NCBI RefSeq assembly: GCF_036669915.1
Contig: NC_089312.1
Span: 22,731,904-22,795,903, forward strand
Direction of reading: 5' to 3'
DNA: 64,000 nucleotides
DNA from: Pocillopora verrucosa
Taxonomy: Eukaryota > Cnidaria > Anthozoa > Scleractinia > Pocilloporidae
Shown in pieces: positions 11,901-22,337 of this stretch (its first letter is position 1; every line of letters starts with the position of its first letter). The notes beneath the pieces are model-generated. The model worked only from the letters and a program-made list of their open reading frames with translations. It searched no databases and was not told the origin of the DNA. Both the position numbers and the translations under genes were made by a program.

Positions 11901-12508
11901 TAAATTTTTGTCAGGCTCATGCTCAAAATTTGTTGCCACAAATAAATCAATTGATCAGTCAAGCAGTCCAGGTTCAAAACACTTTACTTTCAGTGTGCCT
12001 TTCTTTGTACAGGAGTATAAATGGGTACTGGCAAATTTTCAGGGTAGCTTGATAAAATACTGGGGGGTAACCTAGCAATAGATTAGCATCCCAGCCAGTG
12101 TTGGGAGGAGAGGGGTAGTGACACTCCTTGACACTTCATGGTATGGAAAGCAAGGTAAGCTTTAACTGGGTGGGCCACTTTGCTTGAGTACAAACGTTTC
12201 CTTACCTCATTTTTACTCCACCCACAGTTATCTTACAAGGACCTTGATAATGCAGCGTGATCTTTGCATAATGGTTTGGATATAGTGCATAATCAGAACA
12301 TTTATCGAATTGAATCTTCTTTCAGGTTCACCGAGTACTGATACCTGAAGTAGAAATCAAGCGGCGTGTTCCTCGTCGGTCATTGGTGTTTTTTGTTGAT
12401 CCAGATCCGTCTTCACTAATAAGTTGTTTAGATGGCTCAAGCAAATATCCACCGATTACAGCTGGAGAATGGATCAAGGGAAAACTCTCTGCCACTTATA
12501 GTTATTGA
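8976..12508 (+). CDS. isopenicillin-N-synthase-like 2OG-Fe(II) oxygenase, copy 2 (7 exons)
   Basis: Exons: 8976-9146, 9719-9837, 10184-10253, 10500-10613, 10989-11177, 11530-11646, 12326-12508. Total 963 nt, 320 aa. The start at 8976 (MATDEIPVVDF) was preferred over an upstream in-frame ATG at 8919 because it aligns with the other copies. Iron ligands are H203, D205 (GEHTDYGGITLLIQD) and H262 (VHRVLIP); RxS is R277/S279 in PRRSLVFFVDP. The C-terminus ends KYPPITAGEWIKGKLSATYSY, shared in outline with copies 1 and 3. Exon lengths and phases match copy 3 closely, so these two are the closer pair in structure. The predicted role is oxidation of an unknown small molecule in the cytosol. Intron 1 carries a duplicated, damaged exon 1. 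Confidence 0.87.
9310..9600 (+). pseudogene. duplicated promoter and broken exon 1 inside intron 1 of copy 2
   Basis: About 290 bases repeat the sequence from about 8800 onward: the presumed promoter (cttccttctaaattcctaac), 5' leader (gattgggcacgaaagcctgg) and exon 1 (DEIPVVDFSALSLENKDP). After that the frame is lost: the copy lacks about ten bases present in the real exon and ends in a G-run, with no GFVYLKNHGI and no donor site. It cannot supply the exon 1 protein sequence, but its upstream half could still act as a second promoter. Confidence 0.85.
12030..12210 (+). mobile_element. SINE-like repeat in intron 6 of copy 2
   Basis: Contains the string ataaaatactggggggtaacc, then tagattagcatcccagccag and, later, cttcatggtatggaaa and actgggtgggccactttgct. 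The same order of landmarks recurs at 19705-19900. From memory this tail type (gatggactagcatcccatccagg) is common in coral introns and resembles SINE/LINE tails of other animals; that is recollection, not a search. No Pol III boxes were identified with confidence. Confidence 0.5.
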
Positions 12509-12909
12509 CAGTGAGGCAAGTGAACCTAAACTTCACAAACATGCCAATGCAATTGGAATTTTAACTACTGGATTACGTTTATCTTTATCTCAGTGAAGAA
12601 TACATTTTTAATGCTAACATATTGATAGGGTTTTTTTCCATTAATTTACGAGAAAAATCTGGGTCTCTTTTTTTTGATAATTCTCGTGGTGCTCAATGAT
12701 TGGTTTAGAGAGAACTTATGTCACCTTGACCAATGAATTTAACCATGGTTGCTCGCGTTTTCTCGCACTTAAGACAATTTGGTTGTTTTTTTACGTTTCA
12801 TTTTTATTGGCTCCTTCTGATGTCTTTTTTTTGGTTTTTTTTCTGGTTGGCCGATGTAGTTATCTTGGTTTAACGTTCTATCAAAATTCTTTGCTGTGTG
12901 TTTGTTTAG

Positions 12910-13021
12910 TAACAGATCACAGATGATGTCAAAATGTGGTGAGAACAAAAAAGCGGCACTTGGGGCGCAGCCGAGTGTGTCACTGATGTTCTTACCACAT
13001 TGTGACATCTTGTGCGGTCTG
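12910..13021. mobile_element. MITE-like foldback element
   Basis: The left arm (cagatgatgtcaaaatgtgg, tgagaaca) and the right arm (tgttcttaccacattgtgacatc) pair as an imperfect inverted repeat around a GC-rich centre (gcggcacttggggcgcagcc). Non-coding. Target-site duplication not resolved. Confidence 0.55.
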
Positions 13022-13530
13022 TACTGTACATACCCACGGCAACATGGAATCTATTTGTTTTGAATGATAACAAAGCAACCATTTGTTGCAGTGTTATAGA
13101 TCGTAGGCGAAAATTACAGATCAAAATGCGTGAATAATTATTCTTATTACTTCAAGAGAAGTTAGAAATGATCAATATAACTTTGCAATACTTTATTTAT
13201 TTTATTGGATATAAAAGTTATACACCCATCATGACGAAACGATGACAATGATAGTCAATAATAATGACGTCATTATGTGGTATAAATAAAACTTAGTGGA
13301 ACTTGAGAAGTAGATTGCATCTCTATGGTTAACTCTGAACACATTTTGACACCTTTTCCATGATCTAGTATACTCAATATCCTTTTTTTTTTTACAAAGA
13401 GAGAGAAATTCAAAAGGAGAAGGGAAGAAGCGTTGGCTTGTATAGTGCACACAGTCAGTCAAGCGCTACATTGTTTATCAGCCACACACCCATAGATACC
13501 AATATTCCATTTTCTGTGCACCCGTTCAAT

Positions 13531-13846
13531 TTGTGATCAAAGATAACTTTAAACTGTGGTCGCACACAAAGGTAGACGCATTCATGGCCGAAAAGGAAAA
13601 AAAAAAGCGACAACTAGGAATACATAAACATCCGCTCTTCCGTGGTCTGTAGTTTAAGAAACATAACGAGAGTTCTAGGGTCAAATTGCTCATGCTAAAC
13701 TTTATTCTTACATGAAACCCATTCTGCCTGATGCAAAGATGACTCGAGAATCTCTTGAGAATAAAACTGAGTCGCGCACTTGAGACGTTAGCCTTGGAAG
13801 GCCAATGCATTTCCGCTCAGGAGAGAATCGGAAACCGGAAATCACG
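13531..13846. repeat. module A, first copy
   Basis: About 315 bases that recur at 16236-16545 with roughly 90% identity by eye. Landmarks: gataactttaaactgtggtc, gcgacaactaggaatacata, gatgactcgagaatctctt, gaaaccggaaatcacg. No open protein of recognisable type in either strand. It is the first half of a duplicated A-B unit. Confidence 0.85.
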
Positions 13847-14521
13847 TTTGAATTGTATAGTTTCCCATAAGATACAATGTACAAATGGCAAACTAATATA
13901 CATCTTGGTAAACATAATGGGAATAACTTTAATTGAAGAATATGGTACAACAACAAGTACCACAACAACAGCAGCAATAACAAATCTCCTCTACCTAGAG
14001 GGCTACAGCCTTTGCCTCGCTTTCTAAGCCATACTGAACAACTTCTGTGGTACTTCCTGTGATGCGTTCCTCTTAACACGATGTGGCGATATTCTCGTGA
14101 AACAACAAGGTAATCGTAAAGCTGAATGAAATTAATCTAGGTAAATTACGAAGATCGCTCGACCATCCAAGGGCTGAAATCCTTACAATAGTTGCTTAGT
14201 ATCTGAAGTCGCTCTGGTTTTGTTCTAGGTCCTAGACATCTGTAAGAAGTTCTCGGTTTTCTCCACTACTTGATGGAAGGACGTGTCACATCAGCAAAGC
14301 ATGAACATTAAGTCGGCTCTAATTCCGCCCGTCGATTTTGAATTAGATTTTAAAATCTCCCTGAGATCTTTTGCTTCGAGTTTCTGGGTGTCATTTAATG
14401 ACGAAATTTCCATATTGTTGTATTAAAGAACCATTTTGAAGGGAGAAATCGCATTGAAAAGTGCATTAGAACGTGAAATGTCAGCATATCAGCTGTTTGA
14501 AAGAACCGCCGGTGTCACAGC

Positions 14522-14552
<31 letters not shown>

Positions 14553-14574
14553 GGTCCAAATCCGCAAGCGGATA

Positions 14575-14607
<33 letters not shown>

Positions 14608-15207
14608 TGGACCTCCCTTCGCAGATTTGGACACCCCTACAAAACGTTTCTTTTAAGCATCGTTTGTATCATACTTGGTCACTAATTCTATTTGGAAGCT
14701 TTTTGCCGATATTCTTTTCCATCACAGAACAACATTCCTCAGTAAAGGTAAAGAAAAACAGCCATTTCGTTCCAATTCTGCCGCATGTATTATAGCGAGT
14801 CGTCCAGTATAGGCAATAATTAAATGCAAACAAACTACTGCATTCGAACTCTTGAAATTGTTCCAGTAAATCTTTGCTTCTTCTGATACGAATCAACATT
14901 AATACGAAACGTCATAACATTAGTGCAAACTGTTGCATCCCGTCACAAAAATAACTCAGTCTGATTTTCTAATTAAATAACATTAAACAGTTTCTGAACA
15001 AGAACGAAGTAACAACTCCTACTAAAAGTCGTTCGTAAAGCCTATGGTAAGTAAAAATGTTTCTATTCTGAGCAATTGGAACTCTCAGCTTATTTTCAAA
15101 GGCAAATCAACATTAATGTCTACGTCCTAACTAAATTGGTGACTATTACATCGAACTCAATCTTATTTTCTAATTTCAACGAATATTAACTGTTGAGAAA
15201 TAACACC

Positions 15208-15435
15208 TTAACAATTACGAAGACGTTTAGAGTCTAGCGGTTTGCAGACAATGCAGAGCCGCTTGCCCTCCAGGGCAGTCTTATATTCCTCGCAGCTCAT
15301 GTGCAACCATTCCTCGCACAACTCGCACTGTACCATGTCGTCCAAACACTCGGGCATTGAACAATAACAAAATAAATTAAAGTCAAAAGTTTGTCTATTA
15401 TTGAATCTAACGGTGTTCGAATTTCGCAGAAAGGG
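15208..15435 (-). pseudogene. PHD-finger-like C-terminal remnant within the transposon
   Basis: On the minus strand, 75 codons are open between an upstream stop (15436-15438) and the TAA at 15208-15210. They contain F-C-Y-C-S-M-P-E-C-L-D-D, then M-V-Q-C-E-L-C-E-E-W-L-H-M-S-C, then R-L-C-I-V-C-K. The Cys/His order (C-x-C, C-x2-C, H-x2-C, C-x2-C) and the MVQC..C.EWxHxxC signature are those of a PHD/treble-clef zinc finger, apart from an irregular first pair. No transposase core remains. Such fingers are known at the ends of several eukaryotic transposon proteins; this is presumably the tail of the parental element's protein. Confidence 0.6.
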
Positions 15436-15481
15436 TCATTTCCAGCTGCCAATTGCATGTTTTGAATCAAAAACATACTTT

Positions 15482-15519
15482 AATACGCACTGGAAGTATT
15501 AATACGCACTGGAAGTATT
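15482..15519. repeat. 19-base tandem duplication within the transposon
   Basis: The unit aatacgcactggaagtatt occurs twice in direct tandem. Simple local slippage product; no function evident. Confidence 0.75.
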
Positions 15520-15699
15520 TCTACTAGAACGTCAAGGATGATGTTTCACTCAGTTTGCTGCTGGGGGTCCAAATCCGCGGAGGGGGGCCCAAATCCGCTG
15601 TGACACCGGGTCAACCCCAGCCTCGCTATCGTGTGTGCGCGGTTACTAATCCAATATGGCGCCGGGAACTGTAAAAAGGTCCATTGTTCCATTTCGGCA

Positions 15700-16200
15700 T
15701 CCTTTGTAATTTATTTCCAAAGAGACAGTTATTGTGGGGAATATTTTTAACAGCTGCTGCTGAAGTGTTATTTTGAGGCGTAATGTGCTCGATAAAATAT
15801 GACTGATAAAACGTGGTTAGAATGAAACTGAGTAGCTTTTGAGAAATTAGTTTGCTGGAAAAGAGGATTCTGGCTTGAAGAGAAACGACAAACGGAAATC
15901 ACGTAGGTGTCGGCGGAACAATGAGACTTATGTGAGTGTGTCTGAGTGATATTCTCAACTAATTTTGACGTCTTCTGTGATCAGCAGCTGAAGACGCAGC
16001 TGTTTGGAATCAAAAGTTAAACTATTCTTACAAAACATACTTTTGGGTTACCTTACTCTTCCCTAAAGAATCTGGCAAACATCATTTTTAAAACGGCACG
16101 CCATGAACGGATGTTGTTGAAAAGAGGAAGACGATCATTAAATGACGCACGCCTTTTGTGTATGCCGACGATGATCTCAAGATCAGTCATACATCAATAA
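15700..16200. repeat. module B, first copy
   Basis: About 500 bases repeated at 16610-17112. Landmarks: atttccaaagagaca, tgctcgataaaatatgactg, gtagcttttgagaaa, acggaaatcacgtaggtgtc, cacgccatgaacggatgttg. Together with A it forms a duplicated unit. Non-coding as far as I can see. Confidence 0.85.
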
Positions 16201-16235
16201 TCAAGCCACTGTTTGAATATAGCACCACAAACATA

Positions 16236-16545
16236 CTGTTTGTGATCACAGATAACTTTAAACTGTGGTCGCACACAAAGGTGAACGCGTTCATGGCCGA
16301 AAAAGAAGAAAAAAAAGCGACAACTAGGAATACATAAACATCCGCTCTTCCGTGATCTGTAGCTGAAGAAACATAACGAGAATTCAAGGGTCAAATTGTT
16401 CAGGCTGAACTCTCTTCTGCCGATGCAAAGATGACTCGAGAATCTCTTAAGAATAAAACTGAGTCGCGCTCTTGAGACGTTAGCCACTGGAAAGCCAATG
16501 CATTTCCGCTCAGATGAGAATCGGAAACCGGAAATCACGTATGTG
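16236..16545. repeat. module A, second copy
   Basis: Second copy of 13531-13846. It lacks a stretch of about 15 bases (around cttacatgaaacccattc) present in the first copy and sits between the two B modules. Confidence 0.85.
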
Positions 16546-16609
16546 TTCGCAGGCCATTGAAACTCAAGCGAGTGTGTCAAGCTGACACGCTTGATCCATT
16601 TTGAGATCT

Positions 16610-17112
16610 TTTGTAATCTATTTCCAAAGAGACATTTATTGAGGGGAAAATTTTTTAATAGCTCCTGCTGAAGTTTTATTTTGAGGCGTAGTGTGCTCGA
16701 TAAAATATGACTGATAAATATGGTTAGAATGAAACTGAGTAGCTTTTGAGAAACCAGTTTGCTGGCAAAGAGGATTCTGGCTTGAAGAGAAACGACAAAC
16801 GGAAATCACGTAGGTGTCGGCGGGCCAATGAGAATTGAGTGACTGTGTGTCTGAGTGATGTTCTCAACTCATTTTGACGTCTTTTGTGATCAGCAGCTGA
16901 AGACACAGCTGTTTGGAATAAAAAAATCAAACTCTTCCCACGGAACATACTTTTGGGTTACCTTACTCTTCTCAAAAGAATCAGGCAAACATCATTTTTA
17001 AAACGGCACGCCATGAACGGATGTTGTTGAAAAGAGGAAGACGATCATTAAATAACGCACGCCTTTTGTCTATGCAGACGATGATCTTAAGATCAGTCAC
17101 ACATCAATAGTA
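16610..17112. repeat. module B, second copy
   Basis: Second copy of 15700-16200, ending in the same cacgccttttgt...gatcagtca...acatcaat string. It lies about 690 bases upstream of oxygenase copy 3. Confidence 0.85.
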
Positions 17113-17700
17113 AACTCACTGCTTAAATGTAGCATCTTAAAGGATGTGATCAGTTCGGTTGCAGCTCTTAGAACAGGCCATGAACCAAAGAGGCTTTGTG
17201 ATTGAAGTTTGACTGACAGAAGATTTTTTCAAAACTCTCGGATTAGGCGTGTATTCTATACACGCATTAGCACAAGACTTACCTTTATTTCCGAAAGTTG
17301 CATAGAGGAGGTAAGTTTTATAGTCTTTTTTAGTTTTGATAAACGAAAATTGTAGGTGATGCATGGATCTTGCTCGCTGAATGGGATTCAGGATTCCCAC
17401 TGATACCACTGCGGATGGATATTCTAGTTGTAAATCTATTCTAGTTGTTGATACCATTTGAACGCTGTAAGATTCCTCGTGTTACTAAAAGTACGTGTAT
17501 TCGGTATTTGGCCTGTTGTGTTTACCTATTTGTCAGTTTTCATAAGCATTTCTCAACGACATTTGGCTAATCTTTGGAAGCAAATTTTGTGGAAATCTAG
17601 ATACCCTTATGCCTTTCCCTAGCAACGATTGTTTTCCTTTCGTTTTTTTGAGCAACCTCGTTGTTAGGGTCCTCTCTCTCCCCCCCTTGACTGGTCATAC

Positions 17701-17745
17701 CCGAAAGTAACCCGAACTACCCGAAAGAGTTACCCGAAAGACTAA
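17701..17745. repeat. tacccgaaag short repeat upstream of copy 3
   Basis: Four imperfect copies of a ~10-base unit (cccgaaagta, cccgaactac, cccgaaagag, cccgaaagac) lie about 55-100 bases before the start codon of oxygenase copy 3. They could be a minisatellite or a cluster of binding sites; nothing in the sequence decides. Confidence 0.7.
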
Positions 17746-17798
17746 CCCTTAGTCATTGAACAGCTCGTCCCAGGGCTACTCTAAAACGTTTGATCAAA

Positions 17799-20700
17799 AT
17801 GGCGGCTGCGACTTGTGCGATCCCGATTGTTGACTTCAGTGCTATGAGCCTTCAAAACACGGATCTTCCAGACAATAACAGTCAAGCTATTAAAACTCTT
17901 GCTGATCAACTATATCGAGCTTTTAGTACGATTGGATTTGTGTATCTTAAAAATCATGGAATTCCACAAGAAGAGGTAAGTTTGTTGCTTAATAATCGCA
18001 AGTGATATTCTTTTATTAGAATAAAGAAGAAAAACAAACCAAAAAAAAAAATAATAATGTTGGGTGCAGGTTTCGACGTGCTGCCCCTTAACTATGCGTA
18101 AATGTATGATGTAACAGAACTCATATATGAAAGATGAAATTTAAATTCAAAGTTTGTCCACTTAGCAAAATTTCCACACAGCCCCATACTTCGTTATTCA
18201 TACAGCTCTTGGATAAAGAAAAGAATGGTAAATACAATGGATTGGCTTCGGAACTTCGGCCTGCTTTAAAATAATATGGGGGTTAACTATACGGAAATCT
18301 TTCCGTTCACTCTTTATCGCTCCTAAAACTTGCAGAAGAGACTTTTAATCCGCTGTAAACTTATGTGGTCGTGCTTACAAGCCAAAGTCTCATTAGCATT
18401 AAATTTCAGTGTCAGTTTTATTTTTCAGTTGTTTTGTTTGAAGTTGTTCAATAGTTATTTGTTTTGTAAGGCCAAGGGAGGTAATTAATTTTCTGATCAA
18501 GTCAATGTCAGGGTTCAATGAAAATCACACATCAACGTTCTGCAAATTGCCTGAGTATATTCCATGTGTATACTCCTATTAACACTATCTCCCAAACATT
18601 GCATGAAATTATAAACCAACTTTCCCAGGTTATCCAGGAGTCTCCTGGATAACCTGGTAACCTAACATGGTATCCTGGATAACCTGATAACCTAACACTG
18701 TTGTACAAATTGATTGTACAACAGTGTCTCTTGGTCTCCCAAACAATTTGCTAAATATTCCTGGAAATGTAAAATCGTGAGTGAAACAGGGTATTTATTC
18801 TATAAAAGAGGTTGAATCAAGCACATTATCTCCATAAAAGTATATTTGTTGTTGTTTGTTGTAGTCATATTCAAGTTGAGTCTTTTATGATTTCTGAAGA
18901 AATGCATTTAGTGAATTTCAGCTTTTAGGGGAGGAAGAGGTCACTTTGTCCAAAATCAAATATTTCTAGATTTTAAATCTCAGAGGCTGATGTACCTTTA
19001 ATCATACAGTTGTCTGCTCTGGGATTAGAATTGCAGTACCTTACATAATGAAAACACTTTTCTTTTTTCCTTTGCCATTCTACAGTTGGATGCTGTGTTT
19101 GAAACATATGACAAGTTTTTTAATCTAAGTCCTGAAGTGAAAGCTAAGTATAGGAAGAAAAAAATCACTTCCCAAAATGTATCATCTCAAAATGGTTGGG
19201 ATGCTGTAGAAGCTGAAAGGTATGTGATACCATTGAAATGTATTTAATTGTATATTTAACTCTTTACGATGCTTGATTTTATATAGTATATACTGTATTT
19301 ATACTGTATTATTGTTTTATAGAACAAACTTAGACAGACCTGGAGATTTGAAGGAATCTTTTGATCTTGAGTCATTTGATGATGGAACTTTTGTAAGTCT
19401 TTCTTTTTTGTAACAAATTTTAAGGGTGAAGAATATGGTTCAGTATGTTACAGTCCTTGTGATCATTATAGCTTTGTGTTTCCTGCTGCAGAATCACATT
19501 CAGTGGTTTGACTTGCACTGATATGTATGTTGGATGGTATGAAGCAAGTATGAGTGCTACTCAGCCCTTGACAGTTATTATGTCTACACTGTTAGGGCTT
19601 ATCTCATCTTCTATGATATTAAGGGATAGGGGAGGGGGATTGATGGAGGGTCAAGACCTGGGTGGGTCACATATGTTGTGTTTTGGACCAGAAAATATCT
19701 TCATCCTCCTGGAAATATAAATTGGTTCCAGGGAACTTTCAGGGAAATATGATGAAATACTAGGGGGTTAAACATGTGATGGCCTAGAATGGTGTCCAGG
19801 TGGCGTAGTAGTAAGGCACATCATGCTATGGAAATGGGGATAAGCTCTGGACAGAATCATTCACCCACCTGGATCAGATGCCAGTCCATCCCAAGGTAAC
19901 CTTCAGCATTTTGTCAAGATTAAGAAGTGTGAGCTAAGAAGGCATCAAGCAAAGATATTTGAAAAAGTCAGAGAAAACATGACAAGCTCTCACTTGGCTT
20001 GGAGGAATTAACAAATTATGCTCTGCAGGCTGTTTCAATTCTTGCATTATGTTATCAAGTAAATTATTTCATTTGGCACTTGGTATTGAATGTAAATTCT
20101 CTTTGTCCTTATAGAACTGGCCCAGTGCAGAAGTACCACAATTTAAGAGCACTGTGCACTCTTTTTACAAGTCTATGAGTGATCTTGCATTAAGGATTCT
20201 CACTGCAATGGCCATTGGTCTTCAACTGGTATGTTATTTTAGTACAAATTTGTACAGGAATTACAAAGTTTGGCCCAGTTTCCATCATGTGGCTTACTTG
20301 TCAAGTTGATGGAGTTACCAAAGATGTAGCCCTGTCATCTTTCATGAGTTAAAAATTAAGCTTCTTTTGCCATTCTTTCTTCCAGGAATCCAATACATTT
20401 ACCAAATTCTTTAATAAGATGGGAACCACTGAGGGTGCAGTTCAAATGAGGTATAATGCTTATCCAAAGATATCAGATCTAAGTAACGTCAAACCTGGCC
20501 AGATCAGATGTGGAGAGCATACTGACTATGGTGCTATTTCAGTACTGTTTCAAGATGACATAGGTGGCTTAGAGGTACAAGAATGCTTGATTTTACAGCA
20601 TCAAATGTGATTATAGAGTTTTTCATTATACGTTTTCATGTACATTACACCACAATTTACTAAAACCAAACTCATTACCATTGCCAAAGTATTAGTCACA

Positions 20701-22337
20701 CTTCTACCCAAATTTCCCATAATAATAATGTGATAACTAACTTTAAAGGTATATTTTCAGGGCTTCTCTTTTGCCCTACTCGATCATCAGCCTGACAACT
20801 GGAAAAGTCACACGATCAAATATCTAAACAGTCTTGTAGTCATTTCCTTTCTTTGCAGATGTTGTGTTCATTTTCACTGCATGATGATGGATTGCAATTT
20901 TTTAAAATTCACATCCATATTTGTACATGTTATGTTTATTTGTTCATCTATACCCCTGGGGGGTGGCAGAGGAGGAACGACTTTGTTTGAGAGAGGGGAG
21001 CTCATTAGAGAGGGGCTCACTTGAGGAGGAGTATTAAGAACCTTGGAAACTTTTGGGCAAATGATGATACTCATGTGTTTTATTTTAACCTCGCACTTAT
21101 TAATTTTCTTCTTTTTTAACATTTTTTTACTTTAATGGAAAGGTTATACTTGATCTTTATAGAAACCTTTCACTTTTTCCTAATAAAGGGAAAAAAAAGC
21201 AAACAAACCGAAAACAAAAATCATCTACTTGAGTCAAAATTGAGTTAATAATGTCCTCACTCTGAGACCATGGAATGTACTGCAACATTCGCACATGACT
21301 GCAAAAAATATTTTACTAGTTGAGAGTCAATGCATTTTGAAGCCAAGCCGTTCAAAACTTTGACAGCTTAAATCAGGGCCAATAACGTAGCCATTATGAT
21401 CAAAAATGTGAGAGGGGCTTACCTGAGAGGTTGTTTATGATTTGTGTTTAAATTGGCTGGGCTTTACCGGTGGGAATAAATGTTCTTCTGAATAATGTCG
21501 CAATAGGTACAAAATGTCGATGGCCAGTTTATACCAGCCACACCCATGAAAGGCACAGTAGTGGTGAATATTGCAGACCTGATGCAGAGATGGACAGCTG
21601 ATAAACTTAAGTCCACGGTATTAAATGTTCCTTTATTGGCTAGTTTGGGAACGAATCTTTTTAGATATTTTCTAATTGGGGGTCGACGAGAACAAAATGT
21701 ACTCGTGCAGTGAGAAATATTTTCGGCTATAACAGCATGTAGTATGTTGATGTGAAGTACGCAGTTTTTTGCTACATATAACGTTAATTTTGAGGCACAA
21801 GGTCACATTTTTATGGCATCTCTCCACACTTGTCCAGGTTGTATACAGTAGCTTGCTTGTGTGACAACCACTTGAGATGACGAAAAAGTAAATAGAGGTT
21901 TTTCCTTTTTCCTGCACAGCACTAATAGCGAACATTTATTTTCCTACTATTAACTTAATTTTTATTGTGGTGTTCCTCCAAATTAATTTACACCGATTGT
22001 TATCTTTTTTTTAGATGATAAGTTCTCTCATTTTCATTGAATGTTCGTTTCTTTCAGCTTAGATTCAAGCAATTTCAGCTTAAATTTTCAGCTACATTCA
22101 AATATGAAAACTTCTTGTTTTTGTCAACCAATTTCTCTCTTCCAGGTCCATCGTGTGTTGATTCCAGAAGCTGAACAAAAACACTCTGTTCCTCGCCGTT
22201 CATTAGTATTATTTGTCGACCCAGACCATGATACACTTATTGAGTGCGTGGATGGCTCAAATAAATATCCACCAATTACATCAGGAGAATGGAAGAAGCG
22301 AAGACTTCTGGAAACCTACACTGATTTAAAAAAATGA
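17799..22337 (+). CDS. isopenicillin-N-synthase-like 2OG-Fe(II) oxygenase, copy 3 (7 exons)
   Basis: Exons: 17799-17975, 19086-19219, 19323-19392, 20115-20228, 20386-20574, 21507-21617, 22146-22337. Total 987 nt, 328 aa. The start is the first ATG (MAAATCAIPIVDFSAM). Iron ligands are H210, D212 (GEHTDYGAISVLFQD) and H267 (VHRVLIP); RxS is R282/S284 in PRRSLVLFVDP. It differs from copies 1 and 2 by a five-residue insertion in exon 2 (KKKITSQNVSSQNGW), a different C-terminal tail (KKRRLLETYTDLKK) and slightly shorter exon 6. It is complete and under no visible decay, so probably active. Substrate unknown; a cytosolic small-molecule oxidase is the family expectation. Confidence 0.87.
18625..18727. 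repeat. cluster of perfect short hairpins in intron 1 of copy 3
   Basis: Two perfect inverted repeats lie within about 100 bases. First, ccaggttatccaggag and its exact complement with a single-base loop (18625-18657). Second, acactgttgtacaa with its exact complement around attga (18695-18727). Between them the first motif's right arm recurs (tcctggataacct). Likely a small palindromic satellite or a transposon end. Confidence 0.75.
19705..19900 (+). mobile_element. SINE-like repeat in intron 3 of copy 3
   Basis: Same landmark order as 12030-12210: a ...gatgaaatactagggggttaa segment, then gatggcctagaatggtgtcc, then catcatgctatggaaatggggataagctctgg. A more diverged member of the family. Confidence 0.5.

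Larger units (their letters stand above)
14509..15609 (-). mobile_element. 1.1 kb inverted-repeat DNA transposon with PHD-finger-like remnant
   Basis: Termini are 28-base inverted repeats with one mismatch, beginning ccggtgtcacagcggatttg. Inside each end are extra copies of the core gcggatttggacc / ggtccaaatccgc in both orientations (several at 14537-14600, one at the right end), giving palindromic subterminal arrays. The interior carries a minus-strand coding remnant. Length and layout fit a deletion derivative of a larger DNA transposon. I could not settle a target-site duplication or a superfamily. Confidence 0.75.
12509..17798. other. repeat-rich spacer between oxygenase copies 2 and 3
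   Basis: No host gene is supported over 5.3 kb. It contains a foldback element (12910-13021), module A (13531-13846), a 1.1 kb inverted-repeat transposon (14509-15609), module B (15700-16200), a second A (16236-16545) and a second B (16610-17112), each listed separately. The 106-codon minus-strand frame at 17137-17457 has no recognisable domain. Confidence 0.6.

Noticed and set aside
17137-17457. 106-codon minus-strand frame upstream of copy 3
   Set aside because: It looks somewhat protein-like but has no motif and no spliced partners, and lies against repeat modules. Not supportable as a gene without transcript data.
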